Positions 41,336-51,998 of a stretch of DNA of 64,000 bases are shown here, piece by piece. Where the stretch lies: assembly GCA_964035575.1 (NCBI GenBank), contig OZ037910.1, forward strand, positions 124,001-188,000, in the 5' to 3' direction. Under the pieces are notes generated by a model. It had not been told where the DNA came from. It made no database searches and worked only from the letters and a program-made list of their open reading frames with translations. A program made the translations under genes and the position numbers. Numbering within the stretch: the stretch's first letter is position 1; each line of letters begins with the position of its first letter. The DNA comes from Rhynchopus sp. YZ270_cl-10. Its lineage: Eukaryota; Euglenozoa; Diplonemea; Diplonemida; Diplonemidae.

Positions 41336-42586
41336 CTATTCTGTCTCAAGACTAGAGTTCTCGTCTTCTTCCTCTTCCTTTGCGTAGGCCCATTTTTTGC
41401 GTTCTGATGGCGGTGCGACGACAGGGAGCACCTGCGTCGACGTCGCAGCCCCAGAGTTCTTCTGTGTTATCGCCTTTTCCCGCCGCCGCTTGAAGACATA
41501 GTATACAGCACGGACGACCGCTGCGGACACCACGAGACAGGCTACCGTAGCGACCAGCACAAAGACACCACCTCGCATCGTCGCAGGGAGCAGCACGCAG
41601 ACACACTCCAGCACCACCGTCGCTGCGACGGTAACAGAAGTCCCCCAGGTCCCGCACTGTGCGTGCGACGATACCGCCGCAGCACACCCCATGATCACCG
41701 TCCCCATCACTGCCCCAAACGCCACCCACGCCAACGCCGGCCGGTGCAGCGCCAACCCCTCATATTCGCACACCCATTGACTACAGGACGCACCATAATC
41801 CGTCAACGGCAACCCCATACAACGGCAGTCCACCAACTCCATGTCGTTTGCTGTTATTTTCACTCCGCTCCAGACCGCGCAGTACGGCGGCTCTGTCTGA
41901 GCGACACCATCACACGAATAGGTCGCAGAGAGCGGAGCACCACGCTTATACCTATCAGAGTCGACTGCAGAGCAGCTCCATGACGTACACACTGCGAAGG
42001 GTGCGGTCCCGTTGGTGACACCAGAACACACGCAGGTCTCATGAATATTTGAGATGTCCAAAGGCAGGCATCGGGTACTGTCGATGCAGGCACGGCTGAG
42101 GGGGGCCTTTTTGCATTCGTCGTGCACCTTGGTGTCGCAGCAGTAGCCTTCAAGGATGTTGCCTGCGGCGTCAAGCTTGGATGGGTTGAACACACGCCCT
42201 TCGTCGCATAGCGTAAGGGAGTGGGTCGACCGTCTCCATCGCCTGCAGTATTGCCGTAGCGCGTCGTAGTCGTCGCAGAACCCTGAGGCAGAGGTAAACG
42301 CCCTGCCCTCCTTCTGCACGCTCTTCCACGCATGGCAGCCGCCTGCTCCCGCAGTGCTGTTGCACAGAACGGTCTCCTCTCGTGTATCCCAGCGGAGCGC
42401 TTCAATAAAAGGTGGTCCACCATTGTAGTAAGGAAAGGAATCGCAGAGGTGGCCTGTGCGGAAGAGTGCGTCTCTGTCGGTGCATGAGGCGCGAGTGCGG
42501 CAGCGGGAAGTGTCAACGCAGGACATATCAAGGGCACGTCCCGTAGCGGCGAGGAGACACAGCCCCGTAAGCCATGTGACCCGCAT
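41336..42586 (-). CDS. Cys-rich secreted/membrane protein with C-terminal transmembrane segments
   Basis: I chose the ATG near 42586 (MRVTWLTGLCLLAATGRAL), which begins a clear signal peptide; the longer frame adds only a Ser tract. The product is about 416 residues. The ectodomain (about residues 20-280) has many cysteines in closely spaced pairs (SCVDTSRCRTRASC, ETCVCSG), suggesting a disulfide-rich fold of no family I recognise. Three hydrophobic segments follow: LAWVAFGAVMGTVIMGCAAAV, SVTVAATVVLECVCVLL and GGVFVLVATVACLVVSAA, then a basic and acidic cytoplasmic tail. It appears to be a single exon. It is probably a surface or endomembrane protein; nothing shows its function. Confidence 0.65.
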   Translation of the reverse strand: MRVTWLTGLCLLAATGRALDMSCVDTSRCRTRASCTDRDALFRTGHLCDSFPYYNGGPPFIEALRWDTREETVLCNSTAGAGGCHAWKSVQKEGRAFTSASGFCDDYDALRQYCRRWRRSTHSLTLCDEGRVFNPSKLDAAGNILEGYCCDTKVHDECKKAPLSRACIDSTRCLPLDISNIHETCVCSGVTNGTAPFAVCTSWSCSAVDSDRYKRGAPLSATYSCDGVAQTEPPYCAVWSGVKITANDMELVDCRCMGLPLTDYGASCSQWVCEYEGLALHRPALAWVAFGAVMGTVIMGCAAAVSSHAQCGTWGTSVTVAATVVLECVCVLLPATMRGGVFVLVATVACLVVSAAVVRAVYYVFKRRREKAITQKNSGAATSTQVLPVVAPPSERKKWAYAKEEEEDENSSLETE

Positions 42587-43655
42587 GGAAAAAGGGGGGG
42601 AGGAGGAGGAGGAGGAGGAGGAGGGGATGGAGAGATGAAAGAAAATCAGCCACAACAATGAGACTCAAAAAAGAAGTGAAGTGAAGTTGATTCGTGCAAA
42701 AAAAAAAAAAAACGCCCTCCTGGGGGGCAGGGCACTGATGATTTGGGGCTTTTTGCAAAAGGGGGAGGAGATGGGGCTGCCCTTTGGGGGACAGAGGAAC
42801 ACAGCTACCGAGGTGACCACATCAGAAAGGAATGGGAAAAAAGGTGTTTTGTGTGGTAGGGGGTGCGGTGTCTGAGAGGGTGTAGCATGCAGCATGGTGG
42901 GTGGAAGGGACAAAAGGTGGTGGGGTAGAGAGAGGGTTTAGAGAGGGTTTGATTTCATCCAAAAAAAAAATGCAAAATAAAAAATAAAAAATAACAAAGA
43001 TCCGGACACGAACTGCTACAAAAAGTACTAAATGGACTTCAAAAGCATGTCAAATGTCTGTCGCAGACAGACATTATGAAGCAGGGTATCAGGATTTGCC
43101 AGCCGAAAGCCGACAAGGTTGAAGCGCACCAGGAGTGAAGGAGAAGATACAAGAGGAACGGAACGGGGGGCAAAGGCTGGTGGCGATGTGTGGAGCGGGG
43201 TTGTCGGTCGGTGCAAATGTACCGTCCTTTAGCCAAAAGCGATTTGGTGGGCATCAGGCAACTATGGACGAGTTTCTCACTCGCCACACCACCGCTGAAG
43301 ACAGCTAGAATGCTCTGCACAGAAAACCTAGTAGGGACTATGTGTTGTACCTGAAGATCTCATCGTCCACATCTTCCCTCGGGGTGGACCCACCCCAAAT
43401 TTGTGTACATCTTGATATGCAAAGCAAGGGGGATGTGAGCTGGTTTTATTCTTTTTCGTTCGCCCATCAAAACCAAGCACATACAGGTTTTGAACCTTTT
43501 CCACCCCCCCTTTAATCCCCCCCAAACCCCTAACACCCCCCTACCCTCACACAACTTTTGGTAGTGGCAATAACCACAGTTGCTGCGGAAAGCTTCGTAC
43601 GATCTGCCAACCCCTCCCAAACGGTTAGTCATCACCAGCCCCCTCCTACTGCCTG
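42587..43655. other. Intergenic region with one hairpin-repeat fragment
   Basis: A truncated copy of the SINE-like repeat (gaagttgattcgtgcaaaaa ... cgccctcctggggggcaggg) lies at about 42676-42740. I found no gene in the rest. Confidence 0.45.
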
Positions 43656-44449
43656 CTACTCGGCAGAGGCCTTGAGCACGACCTCCACAGGCTGCTCCAG
43701 GTAGACGTACGCTCGGCAGAAGTCGGGGTGCTTCCAGCGTCGGCCGAAGAGGTCCATCCAGCGCTCGCCACGACGGTACTGCAGGTTGACCTCACGGATG
43801 TTATTGATGCCGTACACGTTGCTGAGGTACATCTGTGGGGTGTGGTGGTAAGGTTTGGTTTAAAAAAAATTGGTTGGTTCTCTCCGTGCTTTGGCGTTTG
43901 TTTGTTTGTTTGTTTGTTTGTTTGTTTGTTTGTTTGTTTGTTTGTTTGTTTGTTTGTTTGTTTGTTTGTTTGTTTGTTTGTTTGTTTGTTTGTTTGTTTG
44001 TTTGTTTGTTTGTTTGTTTGTTTGTTTGTTTTTGCCGAAAAAAGCCGTCATTAGGCTTTTTTGATCACATGGCTCGATTCTCTACATACCTCGATCTCTG
44101 TCTCCGACAGCTGCGGGGGTGCCCTGAACACCACCATCGTCGTCGGATGCAGTACACTGTGGATCTCTAGCACCAGGGGGTGGTCGGGGAAGTTGAACTC
44201 AAGGTCCATCCGCTCGCTTGCTTTGCTCATACGCACACCTGTGGGCTCGGGCTTCTCACGCTTGGCACGCGACCAAGCCTGCGGCACGACGTTCGTGATG
44301 GGGCGGTTGTAGTGCGTTCCGATGTTGTGGTCAGGCTTCTGCCATGCTGCCGGGTAGCTCTGTGCACGACGCTGTGCTGACGGTGTTGGTGCTGCTCGTG
44401 TCGTTGTTGCCTTTGCACACACAGAGACACCCTGCAACGATCGAAGCAT
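43656..44449 (-). CDS. Mitochondrial large-subunit ribosomal protein uL23m
   Basis: Exon 1 is 44449-44090 and exon 2 is 43832-43656, joined by ATCGAG|GTATGT and CCCCACAG|ATGTACC in phase 0, giving 178 residues. The N-terminus (MLRSLQGVSVCAKATTTRA) is basic and hydroxylated, as in mitochondrial targeting peptides. The uL23 core spans the intron: TMVVFRAPPQLSETEIEMYL and SNVYGINNIREVNLQYRRG, followed by WKHPDFCRAYVYLEQPV. uL23 binds 23S-type rRNA near the peptide exit tunnel, and the organellar leader points to the mitoribosome. The 257-bp intron is half filled by a (TTTG)n microsatellite. Length and motif order fit the family. Confidence 0.82.
43903..44030 (+). repeat. (TTTG)n microsatellite inside the uL23m intron
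   Basis: About 32 perfect copies of tttg, equal to (CAAA)n on the gene strand. It lies wholly inside the intron of the mitochondrial ribosomal protein gene, between the donor at 44089 and the acceptor at 43833. Confidence 0.97.
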
Positions 44450-45287
44450 TGTGTTACGCTATTGTGTTGTGTTGCGTTGTGTGGCGCCCTAAGGGTGGGA
44501 TGTGGCGACGGATTCCAAAAATGCAAATGCCGGTGTTTTCGGGTATTTTCATGGTTTCAGAAGCATCAAGGGCAATGAACCCTAGTGCTAATCCGGTACC
44601 CGGGGCAAGGGACCCGAAGACCCCCCGATGTACAGGTACCCTTGGTAGGGGGGTGGGTGGGTGGGGTGAAATGAAATAAAACCGAATTTCTCAATAGGCG
44701 CTTCATTAAGAGACATAACTGTATGTGTTTAAAAAAAAAGGAAAATTTAATACAAAAAAAAAAGCTCTTGAACACTGGAAAGCATCGCAAGAAGAAAAGA
44801 CCAAACATATATTTCTGCCACCACCAATAATCTACTACTGTTGTCTTCTTGTTTGTATCGACCACTTTACACCTGGTAAAAGACTGTACTCAATGTCGGC
44901 CGAAGACCGCAAGCATTGTCGCCCCACTTCAAGGATGCGGCCCAAAAAAGTGCTTCTGGCGTACAGGCAGCTCACAGGAGTCCCCCTCCCCCGCAAGGAG
45001 GGAGTACGGCACACACCGTCTGTTCGCCTGCTGCAATGGACGTGCGTTGCCCTGTGGGACTGAAGGGGGGGGATGTGAAGGGTGCAGATGTATCATGCAA
45101 AAACGTTGGCTCTATTACAACAAACATCGGTGGGGTAAAAACCCTCCTTCGAATTTTGAAATCCCAAAATCCACCTTAGTTTTTACACCCTCCGGTGTTT
45201 TTTACCCCACCTATTTTTACCCCACCGGTGTTAGTTGTCTGTACTGTATTTCTCTTTTTTTCCCCCAACACTACATTTTCATATTTT
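44450..45287. other. Intergenic region with a fragment of a dispersed 70-bp motif
   Basis: No gene seen. A reverse-oriented fragment of the dispersed motif (atgcaaatgccggtgttttc) lies at about 44520-44545. A ttttaccccaccnntttttaccccac direct repeat lies near 45205-45230. Confidence 0.45.
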
Positions 45288-46025
45288 TCACATACTCTCG
45301 AATCCTCCTACCTTTGGATGCGGACTTCCATTCTCATGCGATGCACCCTGCGCCTGCACCACACTCACCAACCTCTGCAGCTGCTGCGGGGTCGCGTAGT
45401 GCGGGGTCACGGACACATGCCAATGTACCCCCTGATCACATGGCGGTGCCGTCAGCGACCCTGCATACCTCATAAACGAATCCGCCTGAAAATCAAACGT
45501 CGGGAAAAACCTCCGCACCCCGGTCTCCAGGGTGTCTGGGTGCAGCAGCACCTCCTCCAGCATCGGGTCCACATGGTTCTCTTTTGCCACATAGAGCTCA
45601 CTGAAGACCACATGCTGTGCTACAGAGCCGTCCGAAGCGCCAAACACCATTTGTCTCTCCGCGGCGTACCGTACACCGTCTACGGTATGTTCAGAGGGGC
45701 TGTGATACTCAATATGCTGCAAACTCCATTGCGTCGGAAGCTCGCTTGACGTTGCTGTAATGTTCCTACCACGCATGTTAAGGTGAACCCCACGGCCACC
45801 TGCCCCCATCTCGACCGGAATATCCGTCAACGGCCCTCTCGGAATAAACACCTTCAAAAAACTGTCCGCACTTCTCACCGAATTCTCTGTGTGCAGTGCT
45901 ATAGGGCTTTGCAGATCCCCGCCGCATGCTGGGTAAGCATCCTTCCATGTCTCGGGTGACGACCAGTCCCACGCAGAGACGGTGCAGAGGTGGAGGAGGA
46001 AAGGGAGGGTGGATGAACGTAGCAT
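45288..46025 (-). CDS. Alpha carbonic anhydrase-like protein 1, zinc ligands replaced
   Basis: An ORF of 245 residues from the ATG at 46025, beginning with a probable signal peptide (MLRSSTLPFLLHLCTVSAW). Family landmarks: GGDLQSPIAL near the N-terminus, EYHSPSEHTVDG in the core, and GSLTAPPCDQGVHWHV near the C-terminus. Against the canonical zinc triad (His94, His96, His119 in human CA2 numbering), the first is Glu (HIEYH), the second is His and the third is Gln (ERQMVF). Normal zinc binding, and so CO2 hydration, is not expected. A CCAAAG|GTAGGA near the end could be a splice donor leading to another last exon. The next gene upstream is a relative with a different ligand loss. Confidence 0.8.
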   Translation of the reverse strand: MLRSSTLPFLLHLCTVSAWDWSSPETWKDAYPACGGDLQSPIALHTENSVRSADSFLKVFIPRGPLTDIPVEMGAGGRGVHLNMRGRNITATSSELPTQWSLQHIEYHSPSEHTVDGVRYAAERQMVFGASDGSVAQHVVFSELYVAKENHVDPMLEEVLLHPDTLETGVRRFFPTFDFQADSFMRYAGSLTAPPCDQGVHWHVSVTPHYATPQQLQRLVSVVQAQGASHENGSPHPKVGGFESM

Positions 46026-46261
46026 CGTTAGAGGAGTGGTGTGTGTATGGGGGTTTTGTATATTAATAGATTAGAGGTGTGTGTGGGGTGTGGAGGGAGA
46101 GAGAGAGAGAGGGAGAGGGGGTCCTAAAGAGAGGGGGTTTTTGAAGATTTGGATTTGAGGGAATAGTAGAAGTGGTGTTAAAGAAGTGAAATCGGATGGA
46201 AATGTGTGTCGTGCTCATGAGGGGAGGGGAGGGTTTGAGTAAATAGACCGGATAGAAGTAA

Positions 46262-46450
46262 AAAAGTGAAGTTGATAGTGCAAACTGTAGTTGTTGATGC
46301 AGGCACACCTCTGACTGACCCACATTGTACGATGCCAGCCATCCGGATGAAAGCACAATAAAGTGAAGCTGATAGTGCAAAACGCCCTCTGGGACGCAGG
46401 GCACTGACACTCCGTGGGGTTATCAAACCCCCGGAGTAGTGGTTTACAGG
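46262..46450. repeat. SINE-like composite repeat upstream of carbonic anhydrase-like gene 1
   Basis: Two abutting units, as at 38068-38215: first gatgcaggcac...ctgactgacccac...ggatgaaagcac (about 46290-46358), then gaagctgatagtgcaaaacg with the hairpin actccgtggggttatcaa (about 46365-46440). It is nearly identical to the 38 kb copy, including the trailing tggtttacagggaagntgt. Confidence 0.75.
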
Positions 46451-46854
46451 GAAGCTGTAAGCAGGTCTCCAGTCATTACCCCACCCTGATCGGGAAGGGG
46501 GACAACATGATTTAAAGATTCAAGAAAAGCACGTGTTTTGGCACACAACACAAGTAAAAAGTGGTGTAGAATTGAAATCTATGGATGAAAATGTGGGTGG
46601 GGTTCTTTTGTGTTAGGTCAAAAAAAAATAAAATCTGAGATGCATCTGCACACACATCAATATGAAGCTGAAACGTGCCAAAACGCATCTCAGTCGAGCT
46701 CATGCAAAGGGTGGGACGCGAGACATACAATAAAAGTATAAAAACTGAAGTTTAGTGTAAATATGCCAGAGGGGGAACACAGGGGGTGAATTCCAACCCG
46801 ATAAGAATATGGGGTTGGAATGGGGTTTTATTTTTGTCACTTTTTTTCTTTCTC

Positions 46855-47837
46855 TCAATCTTGCGAATAAAACTTCTGCCTTTTAATCGTTCTGTTGTTC
46901 GTATCCTGCAGGGGTCGTGAGTTGCCCGCACTCCTTGGGGACGATGCTTCCTTCGGGTGCGGATGCCCCCCTGTCGCGACACCTGCCAGGCTCTGCACTG
47001 CCTGCTCAATGAGCGTTCTTTGAGGGGTCGTCATGGGATGGATCTTTCTTGATACCATCCACGTGACCACTTCATCGCACGGTGGTGTTGTGAGCGATCC
47101 GGGGTACACGAAGAACTCATCTGTCATCGAGGAACCGAAGGCAGGCTTGAAGTTCTGCATACTGGTGATCACCCCGGTGCTGGAACCTACATCTTGGCCC
47201 CCTGTTTGACCGACCCCGAATTTTGCGTCAGAGAGAGACGTGATCATTGGGTCAGCATTGCGCTCGTCGATTTGGTACAACTCTGCAAGGATGATGACAG
47301 GGTGGCGTGCCTTCTGTGCGCCAGAGAGCTGCGACACATCGCTGGGGTAAAACACCAAATGGCGTTCAACCGGATAGCGCTGCCCCTCAATGACATGCTC
47401 GGATGGTGTGTGGTAGCGGAGCTCCTGCAGGACGTATTGAGACCAGAAGCCTTCACCTGTGAGGGTCACACCGCGTGCGCGCATATCAATGGCAAGGGAG
47501 GGTCCCGAAGCGGAGACGGCAGTGACATTAGCAACCGGGATGCGTGGCACCCAAAGTTTGAGGAACTCCGCGCCGGCAGCTTCGGAGCCTTTAGAGCTGA
47601 GCTGGATGGGGGACTGCAGGTTGTTGTGGCATTCTGGGTTGTTGACGAACCATTCGTGGGGCTGTGTGGGTGGTGTTGTGGTGTGGTGATTGATTTGATG
47701 CCTTCTGAGGGTAATTCTTGCGAATATGGCTCTTATGTTGTGGGGTGTGGGGGCGGGGGGAGAAAAGCAAGCATTTTCCATACCGCATCGTACGTATACA
47801 CCGCAGCGAGGGAGAGAGTCGTGAGAAGTACTGCCAT
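46855..47837 (-). CDS. Alpha carbonic anhydrase-like protein 2, first zinc His replaced by Arg
   Basis: Exon 1 is 47837-47784 (MAVLLTTLSLAAVYTYDA, a signal peptide) and exon 2 is 47661-46855, joined by GCG|GTATGG and CACAG|CCCCAC in phase 0, giving 286 residues. The join restores the conserved N-terminal YTYDAPHEW and CHNNLQSPIQL. Other landmarks are ELRYHTPSEHVIEG, VERHLVFYPSD and YPGSLTTPPCDEVVTWMV. In the zinc triad, position 94 is Arg while 96 and 119 remain His. Arg at this site is also known in the vertebrate CA-related protein VIII, which is inactive. The protein is probably secreted or in the secretory pathway; a binding or structural role is inference. An insertion of about 25 residues (SDVSQLSGAQKARHP onward) distinguishes it from gene 1. 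Confidence 0.82.
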
Positions 47838-49863
47838 TATGCAGCAATGTTGAGAGGGAGGGGACGAAGACAACTGTTGTGGTGATGATGGTGGTGGTGG
47901 TGGTGGTGGTGGGGTGTGAGAGAAGAGGGGTCTGCGGATAATAAGGCGTGGATAGGGCTGGACTCGGTTATCTGGTCCGGAAAGGACCTGATAACTGATT
48001 ATCATGTAAAATTGCACTGGGCATGTATTCTGTCCAGTACCCAGTACAAAAATTCTGATTTTCGACGCGGGTGAGAGAGGGGGTGGATGGTAGGTGAAGA
48101 GAAAGGAATGAAAAAGGATGGTATTGGTTTCTGCTTGTGAAACAAATGTTTATTCAATTCTTCGATTCTAGCCAAAAAAAAAAGGTGTTTGTAGTGTCTG
48201 CTGAGGGGAGACAACAAAAGCTTTTTTCATGTGCCACAAAAAATCCCACAAAAATCTGAAGACCTTTTCTTGTGATACAAACAGCCCGGTTTAAAGAGAA
48301 GTTCAAAAGTGCACATGAGAGCGAAGAGCAACGAGGAGGAAAATAAAAATAAATTTTTGACTTGAAATACAGTGCCCTCTTGTGAGCAGTGTACCTCAAG
48401 AACAGTTGGAAAGATATGGATTATATTATGTCTCACGTGCACATCGGAGCTTTAAAAAAAAGAAAAAGGGTTATGAGATGAACCTAAACTTCTCTGTGTT
48501 TTAGTCACCTTTTTGTAAGATAATTGAAGTGTGTAGACGAACGCAAAGTATGTTCTCTACGGTTAGCTGTGTTTTCGTTTCGTTTTATTGCATCATTTCC
48601 AGCGCTTTTCACCTCTTCACCACTGAAGAGAGCTCCAAATTCGAAGAACAAAAAAAAAGGAGGAAGGAAAAAGGGAAAAGGGAACGGAGGCGGGGGTTGC
48701 ATGGCTTGATGGCTGTATTGTGACAAATGGCCCATCATAATACACATTATGACTGTGTTGCAATGTGTACTATGGATTACGATGGGCCATGTATCACAAT
48801 AGCCACCACTAGGGGGTTTCAGGGAGAACAACGAAATGTGTGTTAACCTTAGCGTGAGCGGTTCCTAAGCGCAGAAGTGTTCTCATGAATACCACTTGGT
48901 ACCATGACCGGTGCACACCGTGGGGATGTGCCCAACCATAGCAGTCCTACACCCATTTCGTGGTTTACATCTGATAAACAAATGTTGGTATGTGTTTGAC
49001 AAAATCGGTTATGGGCTATTCTGTGTGTAGAATAGTGCGTGTAACAACAAATGTGTTATTGTGTGTGAGGAAGAAAGTGTTTCTTGAACACCCAAACACA
49101 ACTCTTAGAACTACCCAACAACCGCTTTCAAGCACACGCACACTCACAATTCCCATAACCCGGCCGCGGCTCCCTTCTCTTCTTTTGTTCATTCGCTGAA
49201 GAAACTGTTTTATTTTTGTTGTTTGTTCATTGGGGACACAGAAGGCCTCCCGCTTCTATTGATTGACATGATCAGAGCGCAAAATTTTCTGCAAAAAGTC
49301 TTTACAGTGTATTCTTCTGCAACCGACCACGCCATTTTGGTTCCTTAGAAAAAAAAAAATTGGTACACTGACTTAGTGGCAACACAGAGGGTGGGGGCGC
49401 TGGGTGGAATGACATGAAAACGAGACATAATCCGATTTTTTGAAATGCAATTTTGGCGCCTTTTGGCTGCCAAAATACACTTTTTGGACAGAAAGAAATG
49501 TACGAAAACGAAAGAGAAAAAAACGTTTTGGTAAGATGAACCTAAGCCTTAAGCCTCACGGTGCTTTTATGTCATCGAAAAGAGTGTTATCAGATCTGCT
49601 CCTGCTGCACCACCTTGCAAGAGGAGAGCGCATACTTTGGAACGACTGCTGCACCGTGGGTGACCCCCAACCATGCAGTTCTACGAAGAAAAAAGAAGCG
49701 TTCAGTGCGAAGAACCTAATCCTTGGTCAAGAAAAAGGTACAGAAGCAAGAGAGATACTACTCCTCAGCCCAATGAAATCGCTGTTAAGACAACACAAAG
49801 GGTAGCGGCGTTCTCCGTAAAGGGTAATGAAACATAAAATAAAACAAAAATTCTCAAAGGGGT
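47838..49863. other. Intergenic region with a MITE-like hairpin and short repeats
   Basis: No gene supported. It holds a hairpin of about 100 bp at 48706-48806 (listed separately). A ttgacttgaaatacagtgcc unit at about 48357-48400 recurs at 52762. Tracts of the form gatgaacctaa lie at 48477 and 49534. Confidence 0.45.
48706..48806. repeat. Imperfect hairpin of about 100 bp, MITE-like
   Basis: The left arm (ggctgtattgtgacaaatgg then cccatcataa) pairs with the right arm (reverse complement ggctattgtgatacatgg then cccatcgtaa) over about 40 bp around a short loop. There is no coding capacity. It is either a small non-autonomous DNA transposon or a structured RNA; only one copy is seen here. Confidence 0.6.
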
Positions 49864-51998
49864 TTACCGCAGCAGGCCAAGGTAGACAGGGTTCTGCGTC
49901 TCATCAAAGTACGTGCAGTGCATGCGTGCCAGGGCGTCCTCGAGCAGCGTGCCTGCATCCTCAGGTACCTGCATGCCCACCAGGACACGTTCCGTCCCGC
50001 CGCCCTGCTTCCTGAAGTGCAGCAACGTGATGTTGAAGTCTGTCTGCAGCTTCAGCACAAAGCCTTCTAGTGTTTCCTGTGGGGTGGGGGGTGGTTGCAC
50101 GTTAGAAGGGGGGTTGAAAGGACCACATACTGCCTCGGGGAATTCAAAGCGGATCAGACGCTCACCCTTCACTGTCTGCCGCCCGCCTGTGAGGTACCTG
50201 CCGTGCGCCTTGACCAGCTCGTTGTCTGTGGGTTTTTTTTTTGAAAAGGTGGCCATTTCTTCCATCTTTCCCCCATACCTGTTACGTTGTGAGAAGGCAT
50301 GCCGCTTTTGTTCAACCTCTCTATAGCTTGTTTAGTGCAGTCAGGCCCTGCTACTTCCAACCCTACCAACAAAATCGCGTCCCTTCCTTCACGAAAACGG
50401 TACGAAAACTCTGTGATCGAGAGAGGTGCCAGACAGCAGTGCATGTCTCGGAATGCACCTGGCTTTTCCGGAATGATGACGGCAAGAAGTGCCTCACGCC
50501 GTTCCCCTAATGCCGCCCGCTCTGCCACGAAACGCAGTCTCGAAAAGTTCATATTCGCCCCCGAAGTCACACACACCACCCTCTTTCCTTCTAAACCATG
50601 TGTCCCAACGTATTTCATCATGCCTGCAACACTTAATGCCCCGGCCCCTTCAACTATCCCTCTGGTGTCTTCAAAAATGTCTTTGATGGCAGCACAGATT
50701 TCGTCATTTGACACTGCGACGACCCCGTCGCAGCCGTATTGTGGATCGGAGATTATTCGGAAGGTTTCGGTACCAACCGTTTTGACCGCAGCGCCGTCTG
50801 CGAAGACCCCCACTGAATCTAACGGCGTAACACAGCCTTCTGCAAGAGACAGCTTCATGGCCGCAGCATCAGCTGCTTCGACGCCAATCACCTTCACTCC
50901 AGGATGTACCAGTTTCGTGAAGAGCGCTACCCCCGCGAGCAACCCACCTCCGCCCACAGCAGTGAAGATGTACTCTGGCCGTTCCGCGGCCAATACCTGA
51001 GTGAGAGAGAGAGAGAGGAAAGTTTTGAATTATTGTGGTGTTCCAGTAGTGGGGGTTTATTTTGACTAATTTCTGGCATTTTTTTTTTCAGGCACTGACT
51101 ATGTCACCAGAAGGGTATAGACGGGCTTCTAGTGGGGCTCTCAGAACCCTATTTTATTTTTGATAAATTGATAAATTGATAAATTGATGTGTAGACACCT
51201 CGCTTTTTTTCTCGTGTGAACCCCCACGCAACCTTTTCCTTGCCTCTCGTTTCGTGGATACCGCTACTATTTTTTTGGGGGGAAAAGATTCATTTGCATT
51301 TGTACCTGAGAGAAAATCTCCTTCGCAATGGTGCCCTGCCCTGCAATGACATAAGGGTCGTCGAAAGGAGCGATCACCAAACGCCCAGTAGTGTTGTGCA
51401 GACGCATGCACTCCGCCTTCGCTTCGTCAAAGGTTTTGCCTTTGAGGATGACCTCAGCCCCTAATGCCTTCACCGAATCAATTTTAATCGCTGGAGTACA
51501 CGTTGGCATGCAAATCGTCGCAGTGGTACCAAGCTTCCGCGCACTCAATGCGACACCTTGAGCATGGTTCCCCGCACTGCAAGCTAAGACCCCAGCCTTC
51601 AACTCTGTTTGCGTCATATTCACCATCCGATTATACGCGCCACGCACCTTAAACGAAAATGCGGCCTGTGCATCCTCCCTCTTCAGGCGCACCGTGCAGG
51701 AGGTCTTCTTAGACAGAAGCGGTGCCGGGAGCAGTGGGGTCTTGGTTGCCACATCGTACACTGGGGCGCGCAGGATCATCCGGAGGTACTCTTCTGGGGA
51801 AGGTGTGGTCGGTGTGGACGATGTGGCAACACTGCTTCTTTGGAGAGGGGGTGACGATGGTGTGGTGGTGGTGGTGGTCGCATTGTGGGTAGGGTGTGTC
51901 GGTGGCGGTGTAGCGTCGGGGGTGCTGTCCGTGTTGTCGGCTCGTCTCCGTTTTGCGGTGCTGTCGTCGTTGGGAGAAGGATGTGTCTTGCGCGGCAT
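49864..51998 (-). CDS. ilvA: Threonine dehydratase (threonine ammonia-lyase), biosynthetic type
   Basis: Four exons: 51998-51306, 50996-50279, 50225-50131 and 50076-49864. Joins are TCTCAG|GTACAA, AACAG|GTATGG and GAGGCA|GTATGT with acceptors CTCAG|GTATTG, CCCACAG|ACAAC and CCCACAG|GAAAC, and all phases agree, giving 572 residues. A PLP-dependent fold follows a Thr/Pro-rich N-terminal extension: SFKVRGAYNRM with the Schiff-base Lys, SAGNHAQGVALSA, and GGGGLLAGVAL, the phosphate-binding Gly loop. The C-terminus has two ACT-like regulatory domains (AVIIPEKPGAF ... ITEFSYRF and LIRFEFPEA ... ITLLHFRKQGG), as in allosterically controlled biosynthetic enzymes. It deaminates threonine to 2-oxobutanoate, the first step of isoleucine synthesis. 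Feedback by isoleucine is expected from the family. The gene symbol follows bacterial usage. Confidence 0.93.
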
